Positions 36,631-47,938 of a DNA stretch of 64,000 bases are shown in pieces. Source of the DNA: Tachypleus tridentatus (Eukaryota; Arthropoda; Merostomata; Xiphosura; Limulidae); the NCBI RefSeq assembly GCF_004210375.1, contig NC_134825.1, positions 558,001 to 622,000 on the forward strand, written 5' to 3'. Both the position numbers and the translations under genes were made by a program. Under the pieces are notes generated by a model that did not search any database, had not been told where the DNA came from, and saw nothing but the letters and a program-made list of their open reading frames with translations. The first letter of the stretch is position 1; every line of letters starts with the position of its first letter.

Positions 36631-37535
36631 GACAGCAGTACGACTGAAGGTTTCAGTATGCTGTACTGATAGTCCAAACAACACCAATTTACTGAACGAC
36701 TGAAGGTTTCAGTATGCTGTACTGATAGTCCAAACAACACCAATTTACTGTACGACTGACGGTTTCAGTGTGCTGTACTGATAGTCCAAACAGCACCAAT
36801 TTACTGAACGACTGAAGGTTTCAGTATGCTGTACTGATAGTCCAAACAACACCAATTTACTGTACGACTGAAGGTTTAAGTATGCTGTACTCATAGTCCA
36901 AACAACACCAATTTACTGAACGACTGAAGGTTTCAGTAAGCTGTACTGATAGTCTAAACAACACCAATTTACTGTACGACTGAAGGTTTCAGTATGCTGT
37001 ACTCATAGTCCAAACAACACCAATTTACTGAACGACTGAAGGTTTCAGTAAGCTGTACTGATAGTCCAAACAACACCAATTTACTGTACGACTGAAGGTT
37101 TAAGTATGCTGTACTCATAGTCCAAACAACACCAATTTACTGAACGACTGAAGGTTTCAGTAAGCTGTACTGATAGTCTAAACAACACCAATTTACTGTA
37201 CGACTGAAGGTTTCAGTATGCTGTAGTGATAGTCCAAACAACACCAATTTACTGTACGACTGAAGGTTAAAGTATGCTATACTCATAGTCCAAACAACAC
37301 CAATTTACTGAACGACTGAAGATTTCAGTATGCTGTACTGATAGTCCAAACAACACCAATTTACTGTACGACTGAAGGTTTCAGTATGCTGTACTGATAG
37401 TCCAAACAACACCAATTTACTGTACGACTGAAGGTTTCAGTGTGCTGTACTGATAGTCCAAACAACACCAATTTACTGTACAACTGAAGGTTTCAGTATG
37501 CTGTACTGATAGTCCAAACAACCACAAAGACCAAG
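36631..37535 (+). repeat. 56-bp tandem repeat of intron 8
   Basis: About 16 units of 56 bp (actgaaggtttcagtatgct then gtactgatagtccaaacaac then accaatttactgtacg), alternating between gaacg and gtacg endings, so part of it has a 112-bp higher-order period. Confidence 0.95.
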
Positions 37536-37559
37536 ACACTATACAAGGTAGAGTCACCA

Positions 37560-37875
37560 TTACTAGATCAAGAAGGCAAGGGCAGAGAGCTCAATGTAAG
37601 GCATCATTACTGTAGAAAGAAGACAAAGGCGGAGAGCTCAATGTAGGGCATCATTACTGTAGAAAGAAGACAAAGGCAGAGAGCTCAATGTCAGGCATCA
37701 TTACTGTAAAAAGAAGACAAAGGCGGAGAGCTCAATGTAAGGCATCATTACTATAAAAAGAAGACAAAGGCGGAGAGCTCAATGTAAGGCATCATTACTG
37801 TAGAAAGAAGACAAAGGCAGAGAGCTCAATGTAAGGCATCATTACTGTAGAAAGAAGACAAAGACAGAGTGTCCA
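37560..37875 (+). repeat. 47-bp tandem repeat of intron 8
   Basis: About six units (gagagctcaatgtaaggcat then cattactgtagaaagaagac then aaaggcg). Purine-rich on the plus strand. Confidence 0.93.
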
Positions 37876-39052
37876 AAATAAGATCCTAATAACTTTATTG
37901 AGAAGACAAGGGCAAAGTGGCTGAAGTTAGGTCAACTTTTTTATAACAAGACGACAAATAGAAAGAAGCCGAAGTAAAGTTATAATTATAATTTATAGAA
38001 GAAACCTTTGTTAAGGGTTTTCAGTGGAAATGGTAGATTACTGTTCTGTGTGTTCATTATTAACCTGTCTTTCGTAAATACCATCTAGTAAAGGTAATAT
38101 ATACTGATAAGGAGTGCCTTCATGTTAACGTATTAGTTCATGTCACCACATTCAGTCATACTCTGCAGTATGAGAGTGGCGAGTTTTAGCTCCAGTCCTA
38201 CCAAATATGCTCACACTTCCAGTTGTGAGACGATATATTGTGACAGTCGTTTCTACTAGTCGTTGGTGAAAGAGTAACCTACGAGTTGGCTGTGGATTGT
38301 GGGATGACTACCTGCCTTCCTTCTAATCTTACACTACTAAATGAGGGACGACTTGCGCAGATTGCCTTATTGTAGCTTTGCGCGCAATTAAATAAAACCA
38401 GTCATACTCTATCTAATGATTATTTATCGTAACAACAGGTCTGCAGCGTAGCTTTCACCACATAAGACTTTCTTGTGAAGCTGTCAGATTCAGAGTACAT
38501 CACTTCCTTCTGCTTACATTTAGCTTACGAGGACTGCACCTTCCAGCGTCTGTTTATGAAACCCAAATACACAGAAATCGACGAGTGAGAATCGCGTTCA
38601 GTCACTCTACTCCAATCTCTTTTGACTGCTTTCTCCTAATGACGTCGTACTCTATTACACTTTGATTACCAACGACTATTCGGTCTAGATTCTGAATGGC
38701 CCTTATATCCCAAGATGATTCTCATTTATTTCTATTTGAATGTCATAAAGCACACAGGATATTCACTTTTTGAAATTCTAAATCCCCTGTATGATCAAAT
38801 ATTTATTATCTTAGTGTATGAATAGTTTGTTGCTTAATGGTCTTCCAAAACTGGCAAAACTACCAAAGACGAGCAATGTTAAAATGTAGTTTAAAATTTT
38901 CCTTTTCACCACGACTTAATACTGACTGTACTTGTTATTTAAGATGATTATTTGCATATTTCAGATCGTATTAATATAATGTACATTGTTTTTTATTTAT
39001 ATTCCATTTAACATAATATTTTTGGGAATATTTTTATTTATATCTAAAATAG
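37876..39052. other. Rest of intron 8
   Basis: Unique sequence with one SINE body at 38165-38400. The final acceptor is tttatatctaaaatag, a weak polypyrimidine tract compared with the arrays upstream. Confidence 0.6.
38165..38400 (+). mobile_element. SINE body, head-less
   Basis: It aligns by eye with the body of the SINE at 47665-47938 in the opposite orientation: agtcgttggtgaaagagtaa, gactacctgccttccttcta, tcttacactactaaatgagg and agctttgcgcgcaatt. The tRNA-like head is missing or unrecognisable. Confidence 0.72.
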
Positions 39053-39649
39053 GGCAAAGGAGAAATGAAGACCTACTGGTTACACAAAAGGAAGGGTGGA
39101 AGACGTCCAGTGACAACTCAACCAAAGGTTTCATATGCACCACCCAGTGAAGACACTCGTTCCTTGTATACTCCTATCACATTCGAGGAAGTTGCCAGAC
39201 GGTCGCCTTCACCAGCTTTAGCATCTCAACCAGTAAGTACACCTGTGATCGAGATTACTGAAGCAATTCCTGATACAACAATCAAACCTGCTAGCGGACA
39301 AACGGTTGCGCCCTCTACAACAGGGCCAGTGTTACTGTCTGTTTCAACCAGTTCTCATTCCTCTCCTGCCATCCAGCACTGTCAACGATGTAAAAAAGTG
39401 CGATTTCCCAAACAAGCCTGGACTAATGAACCAATTTATCCAGGATGGATGAAGCAACATCAATTCCACCATCACCATATGTATGGTGGGCAATTCCCTT
39501 ACTCGCCTTACTTTCCAATGTACTACAAAAGCCAGATGAAAAACTATAGTGGAGGACAACTTCCTATGTTGGCTTATGGGGAAGACCATAATTGTTGTTG
39601 GAACATGTCTGAGAGATCTACCAGAAGCAATGCTTGTTCCATTCTTTAA
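39053..39649 (+). CDS. Gyc88E: Gyc88E-like terminal exon: end of cyclase domain and long tail with CaaX-like end
   Basis: The exon has 198 codons and the stop TAA at 39647-39649. It begins GKGEMKTYWLHKRKG, the universal end of the cyclase domain. The rest is a low-complexity Pro/Ser/Thr-rich tail (about residues 25-105), then a Cys/His-rich segment (QHCQRCKKVRFPKQ, HQFHHHHMYGGQ), a Tyr/Pro/Met-rich patch, and the terminus RSNACSIL. Cys-Ser-Ile-Leu at the very end fits a CaaX box, with Leu favouring geranylgeranylation. A CaaX box is known on the mammalian beta-2 subunit (family knowledge), whereas the Drosophila Gyc88E tail I remember does not end this way. No signal peptide or membrane segment is visible, so prenylation would be the route to membranes. 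Confidence 0.95.
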   Translation, partial: GKGEMKTYWLHKRKGGRRPVTTQPKVSYAPPSEDTRSLYTPITFEEVARRSPSPALASQPVSTPVIEITEAIPDTTIKPASGQTVAPSTTGPVLLSVSTSSHSSPAIQHCQRCKKVRFPKQAWTNEPIYPGWMKQHQFHHHHMYGGQFPYSPYFPMYYKSQMKNYSGGQLPMLAYGEDHNCCWNMSERSTRSNACSIL

Positions 39650-39800
39650 TACAGTTAGTAAATAATAGCATGAAAGCTACAGAACTAATTACAGAGACCA
39701 TTGATTACACCTTTAACATAATAAGTACATAGACAAGCACGTCACCATTCAACGTTTATTGGAGCCTGACTGAACCCCTTTACACACATTTATGTCGTCA
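39650..39800. other. Start of the 3' UTR or downstream flank
   Basis: There is no AATAAA between the stop codon and the 34-bp array. The first one on the plus strand that I find is at 41145-41150, so the transcript may run through the array. Confidence 0.5.
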
Positions 39801-40935
39801 GTCAGTGTTTATTGTGTACAGTTTATACTGACTATTCACTATGTATTTTTTCTTGTTTTTCAGTTTTATGCTCACTATTCACTGTGTATTTTTTTAGTTA
39901 TACTGTTTTACACTCACTATGTATTTTTCCTAATCATACTGTTTTACAGTCACTGTATTTTTCCTAATCATACTGTTTTACAGCCACTGTATTTTTCCTA
40001 ATCATACTGTTTTACTGTCACTGTATTTTTCGTAATTATACTGTTTTACAGTCACTGTATTTTTTCTAATTATACTGTTTTACAGTCACTGTATTTTTTC
40101 TAGGTATACTGTTTTACAGTCACTGTATTTTTTCTAATTATACTGTTTTACAGTCACTGTATTTTTTCTAATTATACTGTTTTACAGTCACTGTATTTTT
40201 TCTAGGTATACTGTTTTACAGTCACTGTATTTTTCGTAATTATACTGTTTTACAGTCACTGTATTTTTTCTAATTATACTGTTTTACAGTCACTGTATTT
40301 TTTCTAGGTATACTGTTTTACAGTCACTGTATTTTTTCTAATTATACTGTTTTACAGTCACTGTATTTTTTCTAATTATACTGTTTTACAGTCACTGTAT
40401 TTTTTCTAGGTATACTGTTTTACAGTCACTGTATTTTTTCTAGGTATACTGTTTTACACTCACTATGTATTTTTTCTAGTTATACTGTTTTACAGTCACT
40501 GTATTTTTCCTAATCATACTGTTTTACAGCCACTGTATTTTTCCTAATCATACTGTTTTACAGTCACTGTATTTTTCGTAATTATACTGTTTTACAGTCA
40601 CTGTATTTTTTCTAATTATACTGTTTTACAGTCACTGTATTTTTTCTAGGTATACTGTTTTACAGTCACTGTATTTTTTCTAATTATACTGTTTCACAGT
40701 CACTGTATTTTTTCTAGGTATACTGTTTTACAGTCACTGTATTTTTTCTAATTATACTGTTTTACAGTCACTGTATTTTTTCTAGGTATACTGTTTTACA
40801 GTCACTGTATTTTTTCTAGGTATACTGTTTTACGCTCACTATTTATTGTATATTGTTTCTAGTTATATAGTTTTACGCTCACCACTCACTCTGCATTTTT
40901 TCTAGTTATACTGTTTTACGCTAAGTATTCACTCT
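39801..40935 (+). repeat. 34-bp minisatellite just 3' of the guanylate cyclase stop codon
   Basis: About 33 units near 34 bp (actgttttacagtcactgta then ttttttctaattat or the variant tttttctaggtat). The variant contains CTAG|GTAT, an acceptor and donor back to back. The array may lie in the 3' UTR. Confidence 0.95.
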
Positions 40936-41744
40936 GTATTTTTATTTTATGAACAAAGAATTAGCAGAAGAGATCACCAAAAATTTGAAAGATGTTATAA
41001 AAACATATAACAGAGTTTATCATTTGGTATATGTCTGGCTAGTTGTTATGGCATTCACGTAAGAAATATCACTAATTAAAATGAAAAAAAAAAATCCCTA
41101 TCTTTGTTGTTCTTTCTTCACACCACTACATTTTAGATGAACTTAATAAATCAATTGTTTGTTTGTATATGGATCGCTTTTAACAGGATTACTTTTATAT
41201 TTCCAATTATTGTATGAATTATACAGACAACAGATGTCGATTTCAGATTTACGTCTTTCCCTTCTCTCTCAGGACAAAAGAAAACTCGACGTTTCTGGAC
41301 GCTACACTGCAACGCGGCTGCGTATAAGGTAAACCGCCACCTACCGACAAAAGATTCTGTAAAGTGTAACATCTCAGATATTCTTGCATGCTGTGTTTAG
41401 TGTTTCGTGCACTGTTATGTACTTAGATATCTTGTTGAAATATGACAGCACACAACCAAGTATGATGGATAATGAAATTAAATCGTATAGAGACACATAT
41501 ATAAAACTACATTAATATTCTAAACTGTTAAATCTTTAGCACCATGCATCATTCACCTTCTTTATAAGTCCAAGAGATACTTGGATATGGGATTTTATTT
41601 GGATTCGCATATATCAACCTCATTTGGTTGTTAAATGAAAACAGAAGTATTTCACACAATGTCTTAGCTTTATTAACTGTAGTATCTCAGTGTATAAAAC
41701 TGATAATAAATTAAGTTACTAGAAGATGACGTCACTATGTTACT
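40936..41744. other. Intergenic unique sequence; possible poly(A) signal at 41145
   Basis: AATAAA occurs at 41145-41150 on the plus strand. A minus-strand reading frame at 41151-41372 is somewhat GC-richer than its surroundings, but I recognise no family and do not call it a gene. Confidence 0.4.
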
Positions 41745-42125
41745 TAGTCTCTGTTTGACACGTTTCCTAATTACATCAGCTTAGTTAACAAGGTCCACAT
41801 AAACTTTATGGTTTTTCTTAGTCTCTGTTTGATACATTTCTTAATTACATCAGCTTAGTTAACAAGGTCCACACAAACTTTATGGTTTTCCTTAGTCTCT
41901 GTTTCATACATTTCTTAATTACATCAGTTTAGTTAACAAGGTCCACACAAACTTTATGGTTTTCCTTAGTCTCTGTTTGATACATTTCTTAATTACATCA
42001 GCTTAGTTAACAAGGTCCACACAAACTTTATGGTTTTCCTTAGTCTCTGTTTGATACATTTCTTAATTACGTTAGTTTAGTTCACAGGGTCCACACAAAC
42101 TTTATGGTTTTCCTTAGTCTGTTTA
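41745..42125 (+). repeat. 74-bp tandem repeat, five units
   Basis: The unit combines agtctctgtttgatacattt, cttaattacatcagcttagt, taacaaggtccacacaaact and ttatggttttcctt. Confidence 0.93.
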
Positions 42126-43085
42126 TTCATATTAGGAATCAAACATATAAAGGGTTCCAAAGATTTTTGTTACAGAAACAACAATAGCCTATGGAAGGTG
42201 GAATCAAGTAACAACCAATATAAAATTATTGTAACAAAATTACATTTTAACAATGAATTGTGCACTCAGTAACTCTGACACAAAATATTCATAAAGGTGT
42301 TTTAGGATCGGGGATTTAAAGCTTCCGGGATGAGTACATTGCAAATAAAGGAATAATGATCAGCTTGAGGGACCAGGACCATTCGGAGAGAGAACCACAA
42401 ACAGTCATACCACAGTTCTAGTAAGCGGCGTGCGGCATATTATAACAGGTTAGAAACCAAGACAGCAAATGGTAGTGAGAAAAACCATCTACTTGTCTCT
42501 GATAACAGTACGGAACATAACCAAGAAAGACGTTCTTTGGAAAAACCAACTCAAGTTATGTAAGAAGTTGTTTCCATGAAACACATCGTCGATTACCTGA
42601 ACCATCTGGAGAATAAAACGGTTATTCATGCTATTGCACATGAACAACCTCAGTTCAACTCACCAGAGGCAGGATATATAGCATTGAAGATTTGTAACAG
42701 ATGACTTATCACAAGTAAGTTATCTTTCAAAAGTATTTTAGTTTATCTCTGTTTAAAGGACAACCTGTTGATATGGTTTTGATACTCATCCGGGGATTTT
42801 AATATAAAAAATAAGTTTATAGAAAGATTGTCTCCGAGAATAAAAATCTTCCAACACATTGTTCATGATAAATCCGTTTTACCTGCTAATCCATGAACTT
42901 CGATTAACAGAACTAATATTCTCGAAACGATTCATTGTTGATTTCTTATTGTAGAGACAATAGATTACAATAATACTTCAAACACAGGACCTTGTATGAA
43001 ACATGTTCAAAACAGATATATATAATAGGTTTGTGGATAATTTACACTGAAATACATTGTTTAAAATTTATATATAGGACGCAAC
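42126..43085. other. Intergenic, no gene recognised
   Basis: 42300-42720 is less AT-rich than the surroundings and could be a decayed transposon, but I recognise no protein or terminal motif. Confidence 0.4.
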
Positions 43086-43491
43086 TTCACTTAAAATTAA
43101 CACATTAAATTAGCTAAGAATTGTTGAAACGAACTCAGAACGTAAAGGAATATAAAACTAATTATGATAAACTAACAACATGAAAGAAAATGAAACAGTT
43201 ATGATGAACTAAGAACATAAAGAAATGCGAAACAGTTACGGCAAACCAAGAATATAAAGGAATATAAAACTAGTTCCGATAAACTAAGAATATAAAGGAA
43301 TACAAAACAGAAATGGTAAACCAAGAATATAAAGGAATATACAACTAGTTACGGTAGACTAGGAACAAAGAGAAATATAAAACAAGTTATGACAAACTAA
43401 GAACATAGGGGAATATTAAAATTGGTTATGACAAATTAAGAGCATAAAAGAATATGAAAGAGTTATGATAAATTAGGAACACAAAGGAATG

Positions 43492-43612
43492 TATACATGT
43501 AAATACGGCTCGTTTGGGGTTGAGATTTTTATTTTTTTTTTTGCGTAGAGGAGTGAACAACGTTTCGACCTTTTTCGGTCATCATCAGGTTCACAAAGAA
43601 AGAGATAAACTA
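43492..43612 (-). mobile_element. Solo Penelope-like element terminus
   Basis: It carries the same terminal text as the element at 55949-59812 (cggctcgtttgg and gaacaacgtttcgacc, with tcaggttcacaaagaaagag). It is inserted in the degenerate 39-bp array, which continues on both sides. An expanded T run replaces the middle. There is no coding part, so it is a severely truncated insertion or a leftover end. Confidence 0.85.
43553..43594 (-). ncRNA. Hammerhead-ribozyme-like core (best conserved)
   Basis: On the minus strand the order is gtgaac, CTGATGA, a lone T, gacc-gaaaaa-ggtc (four-pair stem II), GAAA, CGTT, gttcac. Stem I is six perfect pairs, and all invariant hammerhead core bases (CUGANGA, GAAA, UH before the cleavage point) are present. 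Stem III is only the two pairs of ACGU without a loop, as in hammerheads that act as dimers. The lone T before stem II departs from the standard fold. Penelope-like elements are known to carry hammerhead motifs in their terminal repeats (family knowledge). Confidence 0.6.
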
Positions 43613-44185
43613 AGAATGCAAATGAATATAAAACTAGTTAGGATAAATTAAGAATAAAAAGAATACAAAACCAGTTATGGTAAACCAAGAATATAAAGGA
43701 ATATAAAATAGTTATGATAAACTAAGAACTTAGAGGAATATAGAACTAGTTATGATAAACTAAGAATATGAAGAAATATAAACTTTGTTATGAAAAAACT
43801 AATAACGTAAAAGAAAATGAAAGTTATGATAAACTAAGAATATATCGGAATATAAAACTAGTTATGCTAAACTGGCAACATAAAAGAAAATGAAAGAGTT
43901 ATGATAAACTAAGAACGTAAAGGAATACAAAACAGTTATGGTAAACTAAGAATGTAAGCGAATATAAAACTAGTTTTGATAACTTTAGAATATAAAGGAA
44001 TATAAAACTAGTGATAAATTAAGAATATACAGAATAGAAAAGTAGTTATGGTGAACCAAGAATATAAAGGAATATAAAACTAGTTAGAGTGAACCAAGAA
44101 TATAAAGGGATATAAAACTAGTTATGACAAAATAAGAACATAATAGAAAATAAAGCAGCTATGATAAAGTAAGAATACAAATTCT

Positions 44186-44998
44186 AGGCAAAACAAATCT
44201 CAATTTTCTTTTTGAAATCGAAAGTGCAGTGGCAACAGTAACAAAAATCCGACAAGTGTGTTTTGGTAACAAAGATTTACTTCTGAAGTTTTTTGAAATG
44301 ACATATATTTAAGGTTGGTTACTGAGTTAGGTAAATAAATTTAATACCTTATGACTTTTGAAAAGTTTAAATACTAAAAAGAAATGTTTTGTAAAAAACG
44401 CCGAAAGCTAACAGTAATATTTAAAGTTGAGGGTCTTATGTGAAACACTTTCAAACTTAGGTGCGTGGACTGAACGTTTAATTTCACCATGAGTGTTCTT
44501 GGCTACCAACTTCTACTGAAGCATGTGAACAACTTTATGTAGAAGGAATGTTGAGGATACCGTTTTACTCGCTCCCCAGTAGCATCGCAGGAGGTCTGTG
44601 GACTTATACCGCTAAAATCGGGATTTCGATACCTGTGGTGGGCAGATCACAGATATTCCATTCTGTAGCTTTCTGCTTAATTCGCAACAAATAGAAAAAC
44701 GTTTTTACTCTTTAGAAGCTCTTTTCAAATTAAACAATTCTGAGGTAATTTAACTTGTAAACAACCTAAAATTAATAATGCATGTGAAAATAAACAAAAA
44801 CTAACATCATTGTTGTTCCATGATACCCAAATCAACAGATTGGATAACAACTTGAGAACATCTGTTTATCGTAAAAACATATACAGAATTACTTACCAGA
44901 TTCGTCAAATCTCACTCCAAATTTCGTAAACGTAACCATACACTCGATTTTCTTGACAGATCGCATAACATATGTTCTAACTATCTCTTTCTTCATAC
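44186..44998. other. Intergenic unique sequence with one SINE
   Basis: Apart from the SINE at 44570-44705 I recognise nothing. Confidence 0.5.
44570..44705 (+). mobile_element. tRNA-derived SINE (cccagtggc type)
   Basis: It has ccccagtagcatcgcaggag, acttataccgctaaaatcgg then gatttcgatacctgtggtgg (B box), gcagatcacagatattccat, and gtagctttctgcttaattcg. It is the same family as 48232-48360 and 16137-16240. Confidence 0.68.
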
Positions 44999-47625
44999 CT
45001 AAATGACTAACTTACAGAACATTCTAATAAACAACAGCTATCCCATCATAGCTACTTTACAGAACATTTTAATAAACAACGGTTATCCCATCATATCATC
45101 ACCTTACAGAACATTCTAATAAACAGCTGCTATCCCATCATAGCTACTTTACAGAACATTTTAATAAACAACGGTTATCCCATCATATCATCACCTTACA
45201 GAACATTCTAATAAACAGCTGCTATCCCATCATAGCTACTTCACAGAACATTCTAATAAACAACGGTTATCCCATCATATCATCACCTTACAGAACATTT
45301 TAATAAACAACGGTTATCCCATCATAGCTACTTTACAGAATATTTTAATAAACAACGGTTATCTCATCATATCATCACCTTCCAAACATTCTAATAAACA
45401 GCGGCTATCCAATCATAGGCACTTTACAGAACATTCTAATAAACAGCTGCTATCCCATCATAGCTACTTCACAGAACATTCTAATAAACAACGGTTATCC
45501 CATCATATCATCACCTTACAGAACATTCTAATAAACAGCGGCTATCCCATCATAGCTACTTTACAGAACATTCTAATAAACAACAGCTATTCCATCATAG
45601 CTACTTTACAGAACATTTTAATAAACTAGAGAATCCCATCATATCATCACCTTACAGAACATTCTAATAAACAACGGTTATTTCATCATATCATCACCTT
45701 GCAGAACATTTTAATAAACAACAGCTATCCCATCATAGCTACTTTACAGAACATTTTAATAAACAACGGTTATCTCATCATATCATCACCTTGCAGAACA
45801 TTTTAATAAACAACAGCTATCCCATCATAGCTACTTTACAGAACATTTTAATAAACAACGGTTATCTCATCATATCATCACCTTCCAAACATTCTAATAA
45901 ACAGCGGCTATCCAATCATAGGCACTTTACAGAACATTTTAATAAACAACTGCTATCCCATCATAGCTACTTTACAGAACATTTTAATAAACTAGGGAAT
46001 CCCATCATATCATCACCTTACAGAACATTCTAATAAACAACAGCTATCCCATCATAGCTACTTTACAGAACATTTTAATAAACTAAGAAATCCCATCATT
46101 TCATCACCTTACAGAACATTCTAATAAACAACTGCTATCCCATCATAGCTACTTTACAGAACATTCTAATAAACAACAGTTATCCCATCATATCACAAGC
46201 TTACACAACATTCTAATAAACAACGGCTATCCCATCATAGCTACCTTAAGGAACATTCTAATAAACAATGGCTATCCCATCATAGCTACCTTAAGGAACA
46301 TTCTAATAAACAACAGTTATCCCATCATATCACAACCTTACACAACATTCTAATAAACAACGGCTATCCCATCATAGCTACCTTAAGGAACATTCTAATA
46401 AACAACAGCTATCCTATCATATCATATCATCACCTTACAGAACATTCTAATAAACAACGGCTATCCTATCATATCATATCATCACCTTACAGAACATTCT
46501 AATAAACAGCTGCTATCCCATCATAGCTACTTCACAGAACATTCTAATAAACAACGGTTATCCCATCATATCACCACCTTACAGAACATTTTAATAAACA
46601 ACGGTTATCCCATCATAGCTACTTTACAGAATATTTTAATAAACAACGGTTATCCCATCATATCATCACCTTATAGAACATTCTAATAAACACCGGCTAT
46701 CCCATCATAGCTACTTTACAGAACATTCTAATAAACAACAGCTATTCCATCATAGCTACTTTACAGAACATTTTAATAAACTAGGGAATCCCATCATATC
46801 ATCACCTTACAGAACATTTTAATAAACAACGGTTATCCCATCATAGCTACTTTACAGAATATTTTAATAAACAACGGTTATCCCATCATATCATCACCTT
46901 ATAGAACATTCTAATAAACACCGGCTATCCCATCATAGGCACTTTACAGAACATTTTAATAAACAACTGCTATCCCATCATAGCTACTTTACAGAACATT
47001 TTAATAAACTAGGGAATCCCATCATATCATCACCTTACAGAACATTCTAATAAACAACAGCTATCCCATCATAGCTACTTTACAGAACATTTTAATAAAC
47101 TAGGAAATCCCATCATATCATCACCTTACAGAACATTCTAATAAACAACAGCTATTTCATCATATCATCACCTTACAGAACATTCTAATAAACAACTGCT
47201 ATCCCATCATAGCTACTTTACAGAACATTCTAATAAACAACAGTTATCCCATCATATCACAAGCTTACACAACATTCTAATAAACAACGGCTATCCCATC
47301 ATAGCTACCTTAAGGAACATTCTAATAAACAACGGCTATCCCATCATAGCTACCTTAAGGAACATTCTAATAAACAACAGTTATCCCATCATATCACAAC
47401 CTTACACAACATTCTAATAAACAACGGCTATCCCATCATAGCTACCTTAAGGAACATTCTAATAAACAACAGCTATCCTATCATATCATATCATCACCTT
47501 ACAGAACATTCTAATAAACAACGGCTATCCTATCATATCATATCACAACCTTACAGAACATTCTAATAAACAACAGCTATCATATCATATCATCACCTTA
47601 CAGAACATTCTAATAAACAACGGCT
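44999..47625 (+). repeat. ~44-bp minisatellite (cagaacattctaataaacaa)
   Basis: About 60 units of 43-45 bp, alternating between the endings catcatagctactt and catcatatcatcacctt, so the higher-order period is near 88 bp. Large internal duplications are visible: the run from about 45970 to 46500 recurs at about 46990-47560 with the same rare variants (taaactagggaatccc, catatcacaagcttacacaa). Confidence 0.95.
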
Positions 47626-47664
47626 ATCTTTTGAATTTTACTCCCCAGTGGCATATCAATATAG

Positions 47665-47938
47665 TTTTGGTTTTGAATTTCGCGGAAAGCTACATGAGGG
47701 CTCTCTGCGCTAGCCGTCCCTAATTTAGCATTTTAAGACTAGAGGGAAGGCGGCTAGTCATCACCACCCACCGCCAACTCTTGAGCTACTTTTTTACCAA
47801 CGAATAGTGGAATTGACTGTCACATTATAACGCCCTTACGTCTAAAGGGGCGAGCAATTTTGGTGTGACGGGGATTCAAACCCGCTATTCGTAAATAACG
47901 AGTCGAGTGCTTTAACCATCTGGCCATACCGGACCACA
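47665..47938 (-). mobile_element. Near-complete tRNA-derived SINE
   Basis: Read on the minus strand it begins with a tRNA-like head: ccggtatggccagatggtta (A box tggccagatgg) and gcgggtttgaatccccgtca (B box). The body follows (gggcgttataatgtgacagt, agtagctcaagagttggcgg-like text, ggaaggcggctagtc) and ends agctttccgcgaaattcaaa. The head has changes that break the acceptor stem, so it is not a working tRNA gene. I associate this family with horseshoe crab sequences. Confidence 0.85.

Larger units (their letters stand above)
43086..44185 (+). repeat. Degenerate ~39-bp repeat (aactaagaatataaaggaat)
   Basis: Irregular units built from aactaagaatataaaggaat and ataaaactagttatgataa, with many length changes. 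It is interrupted at 43492-43612 by a Penelope-like terminus. Confidence 0.85.

Noticed and set aside
39344-39589. Minus-strand frame opposite the cyclase tail
   Set aside because: Shadow of the well-supported plus-strand terminal exon.
41151-41372. Minus-strand frame of 73 codons
   Set aside because: No recognised motif, no splice or promoter support, and it overlaps a probable poly(A) region.
47865-47938. tRNA gene on the minus strand
   Set aside because: A and B boxes are present, but the acceptor stem does not pair and the sequence continues into a SINE body.
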